From: Candidatus Cloacimonadota bacterium
GTDB lineage: Bacteria > Cloacimonadota > Cloacimonadia > Cloacimonadales > TCS61
Assembly: GCA_030600585.1 (NCBI GenBank)
Contig: JAUVLU010000001.1
Coordinates: 62,001-126,000 of the forward strand
DNA length: 64,000 nt
Direction: 5' to 3'
A model generated the notes under the pieces. It was given only the letters and a program-made list of their open reading frames with translations, was not told the origin of the DNA and ran no database searches. The position numbers and the translations under genes are program-made. Below, one piece after another: positions 40,805-50,357 of the stretch; positions within the stretch are counted from its first letter, which is position 1, and every line of letters begins with the position of its first letter.

Positions 40805-42442
40805 ATGAAAATTATTTTAGCCGGATATAACATAGATAAAAGTTTAATCGATAAACTTCCAAAACAAGATATAGCCACACCGGAAACTATATCTGCTGCT
40901 TATGCGCGAATAAGCCGCGACCCTCGAGATGTTCCCGAACTTAGAGCAGAAGCACGAGATCAGGTAAAAAAAGCACGCAGATCGAATAAGGCTATTGTAT
41001 TTGGAATGAGCCATCATTCTGTAGCGGAACATGCCTATTTTAATTTTGATATTCTTCAAATTTCGCGTTTGGCATTGGAAGAATTAGAAGCACGCCGGAT
41101 AGGGGCTGCTTACACAGAAAAATCTCAAAGATACATTACATTGCAGGGTGATTTCGTGATTCCAAAAGAATTTAATGAAGAAGATGCGAAGAAATTCCGT
41201 AAACTTGTGGAATTCCAGAATGATTTCTATTTACAGAACCTCCAAAAACTAACTGATCATCAATTTACTTCCAATCCTAACTTAGCAGCAAATGCCCGTA
41301 TAGCAACTGAAAAAGGTACTTCCGATAAAATGAACCGCGACAAAAATACGTTGGAAGGTTGGGCAAAAGAAGATGCGCGATATGCTCTCAGTTTAGCAAC
41401 TCAGGCACAACTCGGCTTGTCATTCAATGCCCGGACCTTGGAACATGCAATTCGCACAATGCGGCATTCCGAATTAATCGAGTGCCGTGAACTATCCCAA
41501 AAATTATATAATGTTACAAAAGATGTTGCTCCATCCCTTATAATTCTAACTGATCCTGATGAATTCAGGAAAGCTTTTAAAACAGATCTCCATGACGATA
41601 ATTTCAAATTTACAAAATCTAACTTGAGAATATTAGTTAAAGAAATAATGAATAAATATTCAGGAAAATCATTACAGAAACAACCTGAAATTATTGCAGA
41701 CACTTTTGAGAAATTAATTATAGAAAATGATGTGGATAAGAATATATTAACTGCAATAATTCATAATAATTCAAAGCTTTCCATTGATAAATCTTACCGG
41801 ATTGCAATTGAGATATTATCAATGAAAGATGAAGGAAAAAAATTCTTTGAAGAAGTACTAAAGTACATCTCTGCCTTCGATCCAATACCTCGTGAATTTG
41901 AATTTACCGGTGATCTTAAGTTTGAACTTGTGGTAAGTGCCAGCAATTTCGCTCAGTTAAAACGTCACAGACTAATGACCCTTCTATCTCAGGATTATGA
42001 TCCAACTTTGGGAATTACCATGCCTGCTTCCATCAAAGCAATTGGAGCTGAAAATGGTTTAAATGATGTGTGCAGTAGAAGTGAAGAATTATATAATGAG
42101 TTTTTACCAAAATATGGGAAAGCTGCTGAATACTGCCTTACCAATGCTAATCGACGTAGAGTGTTGATAGCCGCTAATCCGCGAGAACTTTATCATTTTT
42201 CACGCCTGCGGGAAGATGCTCATGCCCAATGGGATATAAAAGAAACAGCCGGCAGAATGATGAAACTGGCAAAAAAAGCTGCGCCGCTTTCGTTTATGTA
42301 TTCTGGTGGAAAAGATACGTTTGAGAAGGTGAAGAAAGAAACAAACTTAACACAGAGACATCAGTCTTCGTCCCGAATAGCGGGACTACGCCCTGACAGG
42401 CAGAGACATCAGAGAAGTAAAGAGACAAAGAAAAAGAAATAA
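40805..42442 (+). CDS. Tandem FAD-dependent thymidylate synthase (ThyX-like)
   Basis: SHHSVAEHAYFNFDI...RRIGAAYTEKSQRY in the first half; KRHRLMTLLSQDY...NPRELYHFSRLREDAHAQWDIKE in the second. Confidence 0.88.
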   Translation: MKIILAGYNIDKSLIDKLPKQDIATPETISAAYARISRDPRDVPELRAEARDQVKKARRSNKAIVFGMSHHSVAEHAYFNFDILQISRLALEELEARRIGAAYTEKSQRYITLQGDFVIPKEFNEEDAKKFRKLVEFQNDFYLQNLQKLTDHQFTSNPNLAANARIATEKGTSDKMNRDKNTLEGWAKEDARYALSLATQAQLGLSFNARTLEHAIRTMRHSELIECRELSQKLYNVTKDVAPSLIILTDPDEFRKAFKTDLHDDNFKFTKSNLRILVKEIMNKYSGKSLQKQPEIIADTFEKLIIENDVDKNILTAIIHNNSKLSIDKSYRIAIEILSMKDEGKKFFEEVLKYISAFDPIPREFEFTGDLKFELVVSASNFAQLKRHRLMTLLSQDYDPTLGITMPASIKAIGAENGLNDVCSRSEELYNEFLPKYGKAAEYCLTNANRRRVLIAANPRELYHFSRLREDAHAQWDIKETAGRMMKLAKKAAPLSFMYSGGKDTFEKVKKETNLTQRHQSSSRIAGLRPDRQRHQRSKETKKKK

Positions 42443-42466
42443 AAAACGCCCCGGTAACGGGGCGTT
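42439..42466 (-). terminator. GC-rich terminator hairpin with T-tract on the minus strand
   Basis: aacgccccg-gtaa-cggggcgtt; reads into tttttt on the minus strand. Confidence 0.7.
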
Positions 42467-42524
42467 AAAGAATATTCATGCAAAATTAAAGTCACTATTT
42501 AGTACCAAATATCCCAAATATTCT

Positions 42525-42627
42525 GGTTTCCAAGCCCCAGCTTGGAAACCTTCTCATTACGTTGATTATTTGTATCCAAGCTGGGGCTTGGATACAAGAG
42601 CATATGACATTACTTCATCAACAGCAT
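42525..42627 (-). repeat. Two-hairpin interspersed repeat, copy B, with sorting-domain 3'-end remnant
   Basis: ggtttccaagccccagcttggaaacc and ttgtatccaagctggggcttggatacaa; minus strand ATG CTG TTG ATG AAG TAA at 42627..42610. Confidence 0.88.
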
Positions 42628-42849
42628 TTGGATATTTAACAAGTACGTGGCGGGAATAAATTGCGTTCCCAATATCCCGAAAATTTCGGGAGGAACGAGA
42701 AATGATTCACCAATTTACCAACCTTGAAAGTGTCAAGCGAGGAGAAAATTTGAAAGAAACATTTTCAAGGTTTATTCGCCTTGGAGGAGTGAACGAGCTA
42801 CAAAAATAGCCCCTCAGTTTGCACCGAAGGGCTAAATCGTTCGCAAGAT

Positions 42850-45800
42850 TTACTTCATTAGTAGCATTTTTTTCTGATATTCTTTTGTGTTTGTAATGAG
42901 TTTGTAGAAGTAAACACCAGAAGATACTTGTTTACCATTTGCATCTTTTCCATTCCAGACTATTGAATGATTACCTTTTTGAAAATGATTTTTTGTAAGT
43001 GACTTAATGTGTTGACCTTTGATGTTATAAATTATAATTTCAATTTCATTTTCTTCAAGAATAGAAAAAGATATTGTAGTAGTCGGATTAAACGGATTTG
43101 GATGATTACTTAGAAGAAATTTAGTTGAAACAATTTCATTATCATCAATTCCGTCTCTTGTTCCTCCACCAGTATTAATAATACTAATATCATCGAATGC
43201 AAATCCATCCCTATCGAGATATCCGCTAATCGGATAGTTATCGTACTGCTGAAATTTAATGACGAAATGAGATGATAAATTCAAATTGTAGGTTGAAGCT
43301 AAATCTGTGATATTTAATTCAATTTCTTGCCATGTTGTTGAGCCTTCACACAATGAATGAACTTTTGTGAAATTTGCACCAGCATCATCTGAGAAATAGA
43401 CTCCATCGGTTGAGTGAGTTTCATCGTTGAATTCTTTCCACCAGAATGACATTTCCGGTGAATTATATTGAGAAAGGTTAAGATGGAGCATAGCCGAGTT
43501 TGTAACAAATTGCATTGCTGTACTGGAATCCATTGTTAAATGACCACGGCCTTCATAAGGTAAAAACTCACTTGTACAGTGAATCCTGCCATAACTATTG
43601 CTAGATTCTGTTGTCCAATATTCATCTAAGCTACTATTGAAATCAATGGCATACGGCAAATTATCATAATAAACCGAATAAACAGATATATCATCAAAAG
43701 CAAATCCATCATTTGTAATTGAGCAATTATCATATTGTTGAAATTTTATCACAAAGTTACTTGTGTAGTCTAAACTATAATATGTACTTAATGTATCGAC
43801 ATCAAGTGTGATCTCTTGCCAGGTTGACGATCCTTCGGTCAAGGAGTAGACTTTTGTGAAGTTTGTACCACCATCATCTGAAAAGTAAACACCATCAATA
43901 GCGTGAGTTTCATCGTTGAATTCTTTCCACCAGAAATTTAGTTCAACTCGATCCTCATCAGTTAAATCTAAATGCAACCAAGCTTCATTTGTTACGTATA
44001 TACCTGTTGTATCACAATCCATGATCAGATGCTTACATCCACCATGAGGTGAATATTGATCTGTGACTAAAGTTCTACCATAATTATTACTGGAGTGCAT
44101 TTCCCAATTATAATCAATACCGTTTTCGAAAGTCATTGAATAGGGTAATCCTGTATAATCTTTTAGCTCAGAGTAAGTGTTTCTTGCCTGAATGAAATTG
44201 GGCGCATTTGATGTAATTACCGAAGTGGATTCGATCCTGCCGCTATAAGTATATGGTGATGCACCTTTTCCCATGATTGTACCTGAAGAACTTGTAACTA
44301 CAATTTCTGCATCTACCTCAACACCGGAAGAATTTAAGGATGTAAATGTATATCCAAGTTGAATACTACCATGAGCTAATATCGTTACAAGTTGCTCAGC
44401 TTCAGCGGACCAAACATCCATACTGGGATCACCAAAAAGTGTGTAACCAAAATACAATTCTCGCAGGACTCTGGAAGTATCTAACCAATTAGATACTCTA
44501 TCCCAGCTTTCTCTCGTAAGATAACCAAGCTTACTAAAACCATTATCAAATTGCAGATCAAAGTATTCTTCTACTATTCTATTACTGAAATATGGATAAT
44601 CTAATGTGGAAGATGTATTGATGGCTATAGGACCACCAAGCTCATTAAAAAAAACTTCCGAGATGCAATTCTCATCATTATATACTGTGTCTGGTATTGA
44701 ATTAGCCCAGTACGGATATCGTTCACCAGAAATATCATAATTCATAACTATAGTATCTCCTATACCTCTTTGAACTGGAATCGTAGAACTCCACCGCTCA
44801 GTCTCTAAGTTACCTGAATGACATGCACCAATCCATGCGACATAGGAGGGTCCTAAACTAGTATATAACTCATCCTCGAGCTGATAATAATTTTCTGCAG
44901 GTCTACTATAATAATATTTATATTGATTTATATGTGGTCCCGACAGGATTTTATCCGAATACCAACATCTTCCTTCATCCACTGCAATATTGATTATGGT
45001 AATACATTGATTATGATTATCAAAATTATTCTCAAACCATTCGTTATTCCTATCATATTCCGAATCAAAAATAGCATACTGTGATGCACCCGCATGCCAC
45101 ATTCCATAAAGGAAACTGTAATCACGATCATAAAACATATCAAGGATCGGTTGACCACAACCATTAACCTCATCTACCAAATCGTAATTATAAAGGACAT
45201 CGGTTTCAATATTTGCATCAAGATTATCCATTATCTGATCGATACAATAATTATCTGCCATTGCTCCTGGATATTTTTGGACATTTGTAGCAATAAAAGC
45301 CATTCTATCTGTATTCTCAGTACAGTTTGTTCGATAATTCTTATACTTGTTATAGAATTTAAAAATCTCATATGCATTCCTGACCGGTACTCTGCCAACA
45401 TAAAGATCAGGTTCTAATTCAATTTCCATAATGTCATTATCTGCAGGCCAGGTGGAAAGAACATTACTGTAATAAAAATCTGTAGTTGCAGGATAACTTT
45501 CACCGTTTTCAATATATTCAAAGCTCCAAATAGGAACTATATTCTCGTCACCACCGATCAGAACGTAAGTTAATGCCGGAAAATATAATTTTTGGATTGT
45601 TAACCAATTACGGATTTGGGAAGCAGTTAAACCTGTAGTAGTAGTTGATACAATTTTGGTTACGATACCTTCTTCATTTTTGAGTTGGGCAAAATTTTCA
45701 AAATCGTCCACAAATTCTTCACTTGTTATGATCACCATCTCCGTATCTAAGTTGCGATTTGGAAGCGGTTCTTCACTTACAATCGGTTTTCTTATTTTCA

Positions 45801-45981
45801 TATCTTCTAAAAATTGTTCCACTATTTTCTCATCATTAAAAACTTTCATCAATTCTTTTTTCTCCACTTCTTCATAACTATCATAATTTATTGCCATAAT
45901 CAGGTTTGCCACTAACATACAAACCAGTAATATCAATATCTTTTTTCCCGATATATCGGGATTAATCATAGATTTAAACAT
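42850..45981 (-). CDS. C25 gingipain-like peptidase with two MAM/choice-of-anchor-J-like domains and T9SS-type sorting domain
   Basis: MVIITSEEFVDDFENFAQLKNEEG, YVLIGGDENIVP, GACHSGNLE, YTLFGDPSMDV; duplicated domain; C-terminal NHPNPFNPTTTISF...KKMLLMK. Confidence 0.85.
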   Translation of the reverse strand: MFKSMINPDISGKKILILLVCMLVANLIMAINYDSYEEVEKKELMKVFNDEKIVEQFLEDMKIRKPIVSEEPLPNRNLDTEMVIITSEEFVDDFENFAQLKNEEGIVTKIVSTTTTGLTASQIRNWLTIQKLYFPALTYVLIGGDENIVPIWSFEYIENGESYPATTDFYYSNVLSTWPADNDIMEIELEPDLYVGRVPVRNAYEIFKFYNKYKNYRTNCTENTDRMAFIATNVQKYPGAMADNYCIDQIMDNLDANIETDVLYNYDLVDEVNGCGQPILDMFYDRDYSFLYGMWHAGASQYAIFDSEYDRNNEWFENNFDNHNQCITIINIAVDEGRCWYSDKILSGPHINQYKYYYSRPAENYYQLEDELYTSLGPSYVAWIGACHSGNLETERWSSTIPVQRGIGDTIVMNYDISGERYPYWANSIPDTVYNDENCISEVFFNELGGPIAINTSSTLDYPYFSNRIVEEYFDLQFDNGFSKLGYLTRESWDRVSNWLDTSRVLRELYFGYTLFGDPSMDVWSAEAEQLVTILAHGSIQLGYTFTSLNSSGVEVDAEIVVTSSSGTIMGKGASPYTYSGRIESTSVITSNAPNFIQARNTYSELKDYTGLPYSMTFENGIDYNWEMHSSNNYGRTLVTDQYSPHGGCKHLIMDCDTTGIYVTNEAWLHLDLTDEDRVELNFWWKEFNDETHAIDGVYFSDDGGTNFTKVYSLTEGSSTWQEITLDVDTLSTYYSLDYTSNFVIKFQQYDNCSITNDGFAFDDISVYSVYYDNLPYAIDFNSSLDEYWTTESSNSYGRIHCTSEFLPYEGRGHLTMDSSTAMQFVTNSAMLHLNLSQYNSPEMSFWWKEFNDETHSTDGVYFSDDAGANFTKVHSLCEGSTTWQEIELNITDLASTYNLNLSSHFVIKFQQYDNYPISGYLDRDGFAFDDISIINTGGGTRDGIDDNEIVSTKFLLSNHPNPFNPTTTISFSILEENEIEIIIYNIKGQHIKSLTKNHFQKGNHSIVWNGKDANGKQVSSGVYFYKLITNTKEYQKKMLLMK

Positions 45982-46376
45982 TTTTTACCTCCGTAAATTT
46001 GTTTTGTCTTTCTGAGGAATTCTTCATAGAATGATCATATGAAGAATCTTCATTTCATAAATTTTCTTAAGTAAATCATAATTATGTTTTCTCGATAAGA
46101 AACTAATCTCAAAGCTTGGAACATATTTGATTTCCTTTTGAAAACCCCTTTTGAATAAGCCAAAGGTTTACCTATCTTAGGCTGGCTTATAAATCTCCCA
46201 TTATAAAAGGGAGCAAATTGGAATTTGAAATCAAATACATTTTCCATTAACGATTTAAAATTAATTTTCATTTGCCAATAACTCCATAATGATTAAGTTG
46301 TAAACAGCGGAAGGTGGGAAGAAGCCAGGGTGCAAGCGGCGGTCAACCAACGTGCCTTTAGCCAAATCCCTTTCCG

Positions 46377-48017
46377 CTATTTTATCATTAACATTTTTCG
46401 TGATTGCACTGTCTCTCCCCCATTTACTAATCTATAGAAATATACACCGCTACTAATAGATTTATCATTAGCATCCTTTCCATTCCAGATTATAGAATTT
46501 TCTCCGATTATATCTTCAAGTTGATAGCTTTTCACCTTTTGCCCTTTTACATTGTATATTTCTATTTGGGGATCAATAATGTCATCTGCCAAAGAATAAG
46601 ATATGGTTGTGGATGGATTGAAGGGATTAGGGTGATTTTGTTTAAGAGAAGACATTATGCTTGGACCAAGACTGATATTTCCAGTTGAGGAGATAAGAAG
46701 AATTTCACTATTATTTGATTCATTCCATTCATCCCAATTTTGTTCAGCAAGAAAATCATCACCATTCCCAGAATCCAATATGATTTCAATTGTTACTTCT
46801 TCATTCAACCAGGTAAAAGTAACATTATCTTCTCTATCCATTGTACTAACAAATACATCTCCATCAAGTATCCCATTATATTGATGAGTTGCCAATTCAA
46901 CATCATTTTTTTTTATGCTTACCTGGAAATTATCAAGAATCATTATATTGCTATCATTTGTAAAAGAGTAAAATATATATACGGTTTCACCGTATTCAAA
47001 ATCGGAGTATTGATGAGGGTACAGTTCGTTCGGATTATCTGTTACTATGATAGATGCCCCAATTTGCATATATTCATTCCAACATAGATCTGGTTCTTCA
47101 ATAAAAGTATAAAACATATCAAAAAACTCAGCTCTTTGGTAATAAGTTGGATACCAACCATTATATTGACTATCATGACGATCGGAGCTATGCGTACTAA
47201 AATTAGGACCGTCAGCAGTACAAATTACTGCATGTTCGTCTGGATCTGATTCCGATCCCAGAATCATAACATCACCTGGTGAAAAGTTATAAGGAACGGT
47301 CTGGGCTGTACGCCATTTATATTGATCAATTTCATAACCCCAGCGAACCTCAGTTTCATCTGAATCAAATTCAAAATACACAGCATTTCCACTAAATGGT
47401 TCTTCATCCCACCAATTAGATGGGAAATTCTCACCTGAATAATAATAAGTGGTCTCATCATCTGTGGCATATAAGAAATCATAACCTGCTTCAATTTCCA
47501 AATCGGTGAAATGTAAACAAATTTCATCAGCTTCTGGTGGTGCATAAAGATCAAACCAATACTCTTCGTTATTATAATATGGATGATTTGTTGATTGGAA
47601 TGTTGGAGATATAGTTTCCCAATTCCACCAAGAGGCAGTATATCCTTGAGACCATCCTTGATTTATAAAATAACTTCTCATATTATCAGATAATATAAAG
47701 AAATTCATATAAGCTGAACTCGAACCAGTTAATTGATCCTCTGATATTGGCACTCCTCCGGCTTCCAGGCATTGTGAAACAAAATGAGTGCAGTCGTTGC
47801 CATCTATGTAACCTGCATTTGTTGGATTTCCAGTAGGATCTTCGTGATTATAAATAAATTTTGAAATATTATCCCATTGTATTCCTTCATTGGCACCAAT
47901 GGATCTCCCCGCATATTTTTCGGCATATCTATCCATTTGGTCAACATTCAACCATGCCTGACAGGTTAATGCATAACATACAATTAGACAGGAAATTAAT
48001 ACTTTAATAAGCTTCAT
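46377..48017 (-). CDS. Secreted amidase-like (Amidase_6/NlpC-P60-type) protein with T9SS-type sorting domain
   Basis: YIDGNDCTHFVSQCLEAGGVP, PGDVMILG...EHAVICT; C-terminal NHPNPFNPSTTISYS...RKMLMIK. Confidence 0.75.
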   Translation of the reverse strand: MKLIKVLISCLIVCYALTCQAWLNVDQMDRYAEKYAGRSIGANEGIQWDNISKFIYNHEDPTGNPTNAGYIDGNDCTHFVSQCLEAGGVPISEDQLTGSSSAYMNFFILSDNMRSYFINQGWSQGYTASWWNWETISPTFQSTNHPYYNNEEYWFDLYAPPEADEICLHFTDLEIEAGYDFLYATDDETTYYYSGENFPSNWWDEEPFSGNAVYFEFDSDETEVRWGYEIDQYKWRTAQTVPYNFSPGDVMILGSESDPDEHAVICTADGPNFSTHSSDRHDSQYNGWYPTYYQRAEFFDMFYTFIEEPDLCWNEYMQIGASIIVTDNPNELYPHQYSDFEYGETVYIFYSFTNDSNIMILDNFQVSIKKNDVELATHQYNGILDGDVFVSTMDREDNVTFTWLNEEVTIEIILDSGNGDDFLAEQNWDEWNESNNSEILLISSTGNISLGPSIMSSLKQNHPNPFNPSTTISYSLADDIIDPQIEIYNVKGQKVKSYQLEDIIGENSIIWNGKDANDKSISSGVYFYRLVNGGETVQSRKMLMIK

Positions 48018-49252
48018 TATTCACCTCCTATTTTTCTAAATAAGGGTTCATCGAGTTTATACTTCTCATGATCTACTTTTTGATTATAAGGATAAAATCT
48101 TGCTCGTTCATAAAAATAAATTCTTTCTTCTCTGCTTATCCTGTCTTCTTTAATTTCACTATTCTCAAGATCATACACTATTGGTTCTCCAGTTATTATG
48201 AAAGGATTAGCTAATTCCTCAAGGTATATTGACATTTTCTGCCATTGTAAATCTGGTTTGTATTGTGCAGGATATCGACTGACATTTAGCATTTTGTATG
48301 CAGTTAATTCATAAAAAGCATCAAGATATTCTCTACGTGAATAGGACGGATCATTTATGATGTTCCACAATTCACTTATCCTTTTTTCTATTTCATTTGG
48401 TGGAATTAACCCTACAAATTGTATATTAACGTAATCTTGAATACCTTTACACTTGGATTTCATTAATAAACCGATTAATTCTAGGATATCATCATATTCT
48501 TGATCATTATCATATCTTCGGACTTGGATTCCTCCAACCCAATTAAAAATCATACTCTCTATTGGTGAATAAAATGCTACATCCGTTGTTTCAATATCCT
48601 GTGCTTGGATTATTTGATTTTTTAGGAATTCATAACTTCTTAGATTTTTCCCGAATGACAGATTAATAGCATGCAGATGAATCTGAAAACGGAGATTTTG
48701 ATTGGTATCATTAAGCTTGTTTTGCAAATAATACTTTGCTCCTTCATGTCCATTCCATGCATAGAGTTTTATGGAATCCAGATATTTATTTGCTAATTTT
48801 ATGCAAGGTTCATTTTCAACGATATAAATTAGAAAATTATACAAGTTCTCATCATATTTGGCAGGATAGGCGTAACCTGTCAGCGCAAATGCCTCGATCA
48901 ATCTTGATCGGAAACCAGCTTTACCGGCATCAGTAAAATCATACTCGTTTCTGTTTCGATGACTTTCATATTGCATTTCTTCGAATTCTTCTTTCGTAGG
49001 ATTCAATAGTTTTATGTAATTAAATTTGATCTCCTCTCCCCTTTTCCACCACCTAGTTAAACCACTATTTGCTTTATCTAAATACCCAAGCATAATCTGA
49101 TCGACGTTTTTTCCTTGTTTTTGTTTAGCCTTGTTGTATTCGAAATATGTTTCAAATTTCGAATAGTTTTTTTCATCATTTTCTATTGAAAATAATGGGA
49201 TATTGCATACTAAAACAATAAGCACACTTATTATAATCCATTTTGTTTTCAT
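48017..49252 (-). CDS. Secreted hypothetical protein
   Basis: Signal peptide, overlaps the previous gene by 1 nt. Confidence 0.65.
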   Translation of the reverse strand: MKTKWIIISVLIVLVCNIPLFSIENDEKNYSKFETYFEYNKAKQKQGKNVDQIMLGYLDKANSGLTRWWKRGEEIKFNYIKLLNPTKEEFEEMQYESHRNRNEYDFTDAGKAGFRSRLIEAFALTGYAYPAKYDENLYNFLIYIVENEPCIKLANKYLDSIKLYAWNGHEGAKYYLQNKLNDTNQNLRFQIHLHAINLSFGKNLRSYEFLKNQIIQAQDIETTDVAFYSPIESMIFNWVGGIQVRRYDNDQEYDDILELIGLLMKSKCKGIQDYVNIQFVGLIPPNEIEKRISELWNIINDPSYSRREYLDAFYELTAYKMLNVSRYPAQYKPDLQWQKMSIYLEELANPFIITGEPIVYDLENSEIKEDRISREERIYFYERARFYPYNQKVDHEKYKLDEPLFRKIGGE

Positions 49253-49670
49253 GTTTTCTCCTAATTATTTGTTTAAGTTAACAGTTTCCAGCCAATAAAT
49301 AGATCGGCTTTGTTTAATTATCGAAATTATTTTTCTAATCCCCTTAATAAGCCAAAGGCTTACAAGTCCCCTTTGTGAAGGGGGACATGACAATAAACTT
49401 CTAACTCATAACTTCTAATTCCTCACTGTTAAGATTCATGCATGATTACCTCCTAATAAATAATTTTGCATATCAATACATTAAACATTAAACATTAAAC
49501 ATTCATTCATTTTGTCACTATTAATTTAAATTGCATATAGTAAATGCCGAACTGATTGCTTCAGTCCTACAATAATTTACACTTCATTCACAATTCGTTA
49601 AGATTCCTCTTTGTATAAGACTGACAAGTGCACAAGAAAATCTTCTGTTGATAAATTAAATATCAACAGT

Positions 49671-50282
49671 TTATTTTATGAAAAGGTTATAGCCAATATA
49701 AATTTGGGCATTTGTGAAAGTCCAATTTTCATCATAATCAGGGGTGGCGAATATATCAAATGATGTACCAACTTCAAATTTACCAAGCTTAATACCAATT
49801 TTAATTGGTGTTCGAAAGTAAAAATTCGAATCAGAGTTCCCGAATACTTCAAAATTCATACCAGGATTTATCGAACCCTCAGCATAGAAATAGTTAAATA
49901 GACTCAATGTTTGTTCTAAAATGGATAATTCGAACATATTGAAACAATAACCATTTGAATTATCTTCTGTTACTTCAAAAATTGTATCTTCCGGATATTT
50001 GAGTGGATTTAAACTATTATAAAACCCAAATTTGCCAATTTTACCAATCTTCTTTTTTATTGAAACTTCAAAATTGGTATAACTTGAAAAATAGAAATTA
50101 TATCCAACTCCTATGGATTTGTACCAATTCCCATCATTCCAAAAAACTGTAATTCCATTAGGAACAGGAATTATAATATCAGTACTGCAATATTTTAATT
50201 CTACCTTATAATTTGTTGAAGCAAAAGAATTTCCTGTTAATACAATTAGAAGGATAGATAAAAGCATGATTTTTTTTAACAT
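49671..50282 (-). CDS. Secreted beta-rich hypothetical protein (possible small outer-membrane protein)
   Basis: Signal peptide; alternating aromatic/polar beta pattern. Confidence 0.6.
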   Translation of the reverse strand: MLKKIMLLSILLIVLTGNSFASTNYKVELKYCSTDIIIPVPNGITVFWNDGNWYKSIGVGYNFYFSSYTNFEVSIKKKIGKIGKFGFYNSLNPLKYPEDTIFEVTEDNSNGYCFNMFELSILEQTLSLFNYFYAEGSINPGMNFEVFGNSDSNFYFRTPIKIGIKLGKFEVGTSFDIFATPDYDENWTFTNAQIYIGYNLFIK

Positions 50283-50357
50283 AATTAAATCTCCTTATGA
50301 TTTATTAGTTTTTATGATTCACATTACCTGTCTATCATAAATATATTTCTCATTCAT

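Noticed and set aside
46050-46271. 73-aa minus-strand ORF
   Set aside because: Overlaps common intergenic repeat-like sequence; no SD or family match recognised.
46302-46375. Cobalamin-type riboswitch
   Set aside because: Lacks the conserved B12-box and core motifs, and is not positioned upstream of a gene start.
49480-49511. aacattaaacattaaacatt short tandem repeat as a functional element
   Set aside because: Low-complexity AT-rich slippage sequence; no further support.
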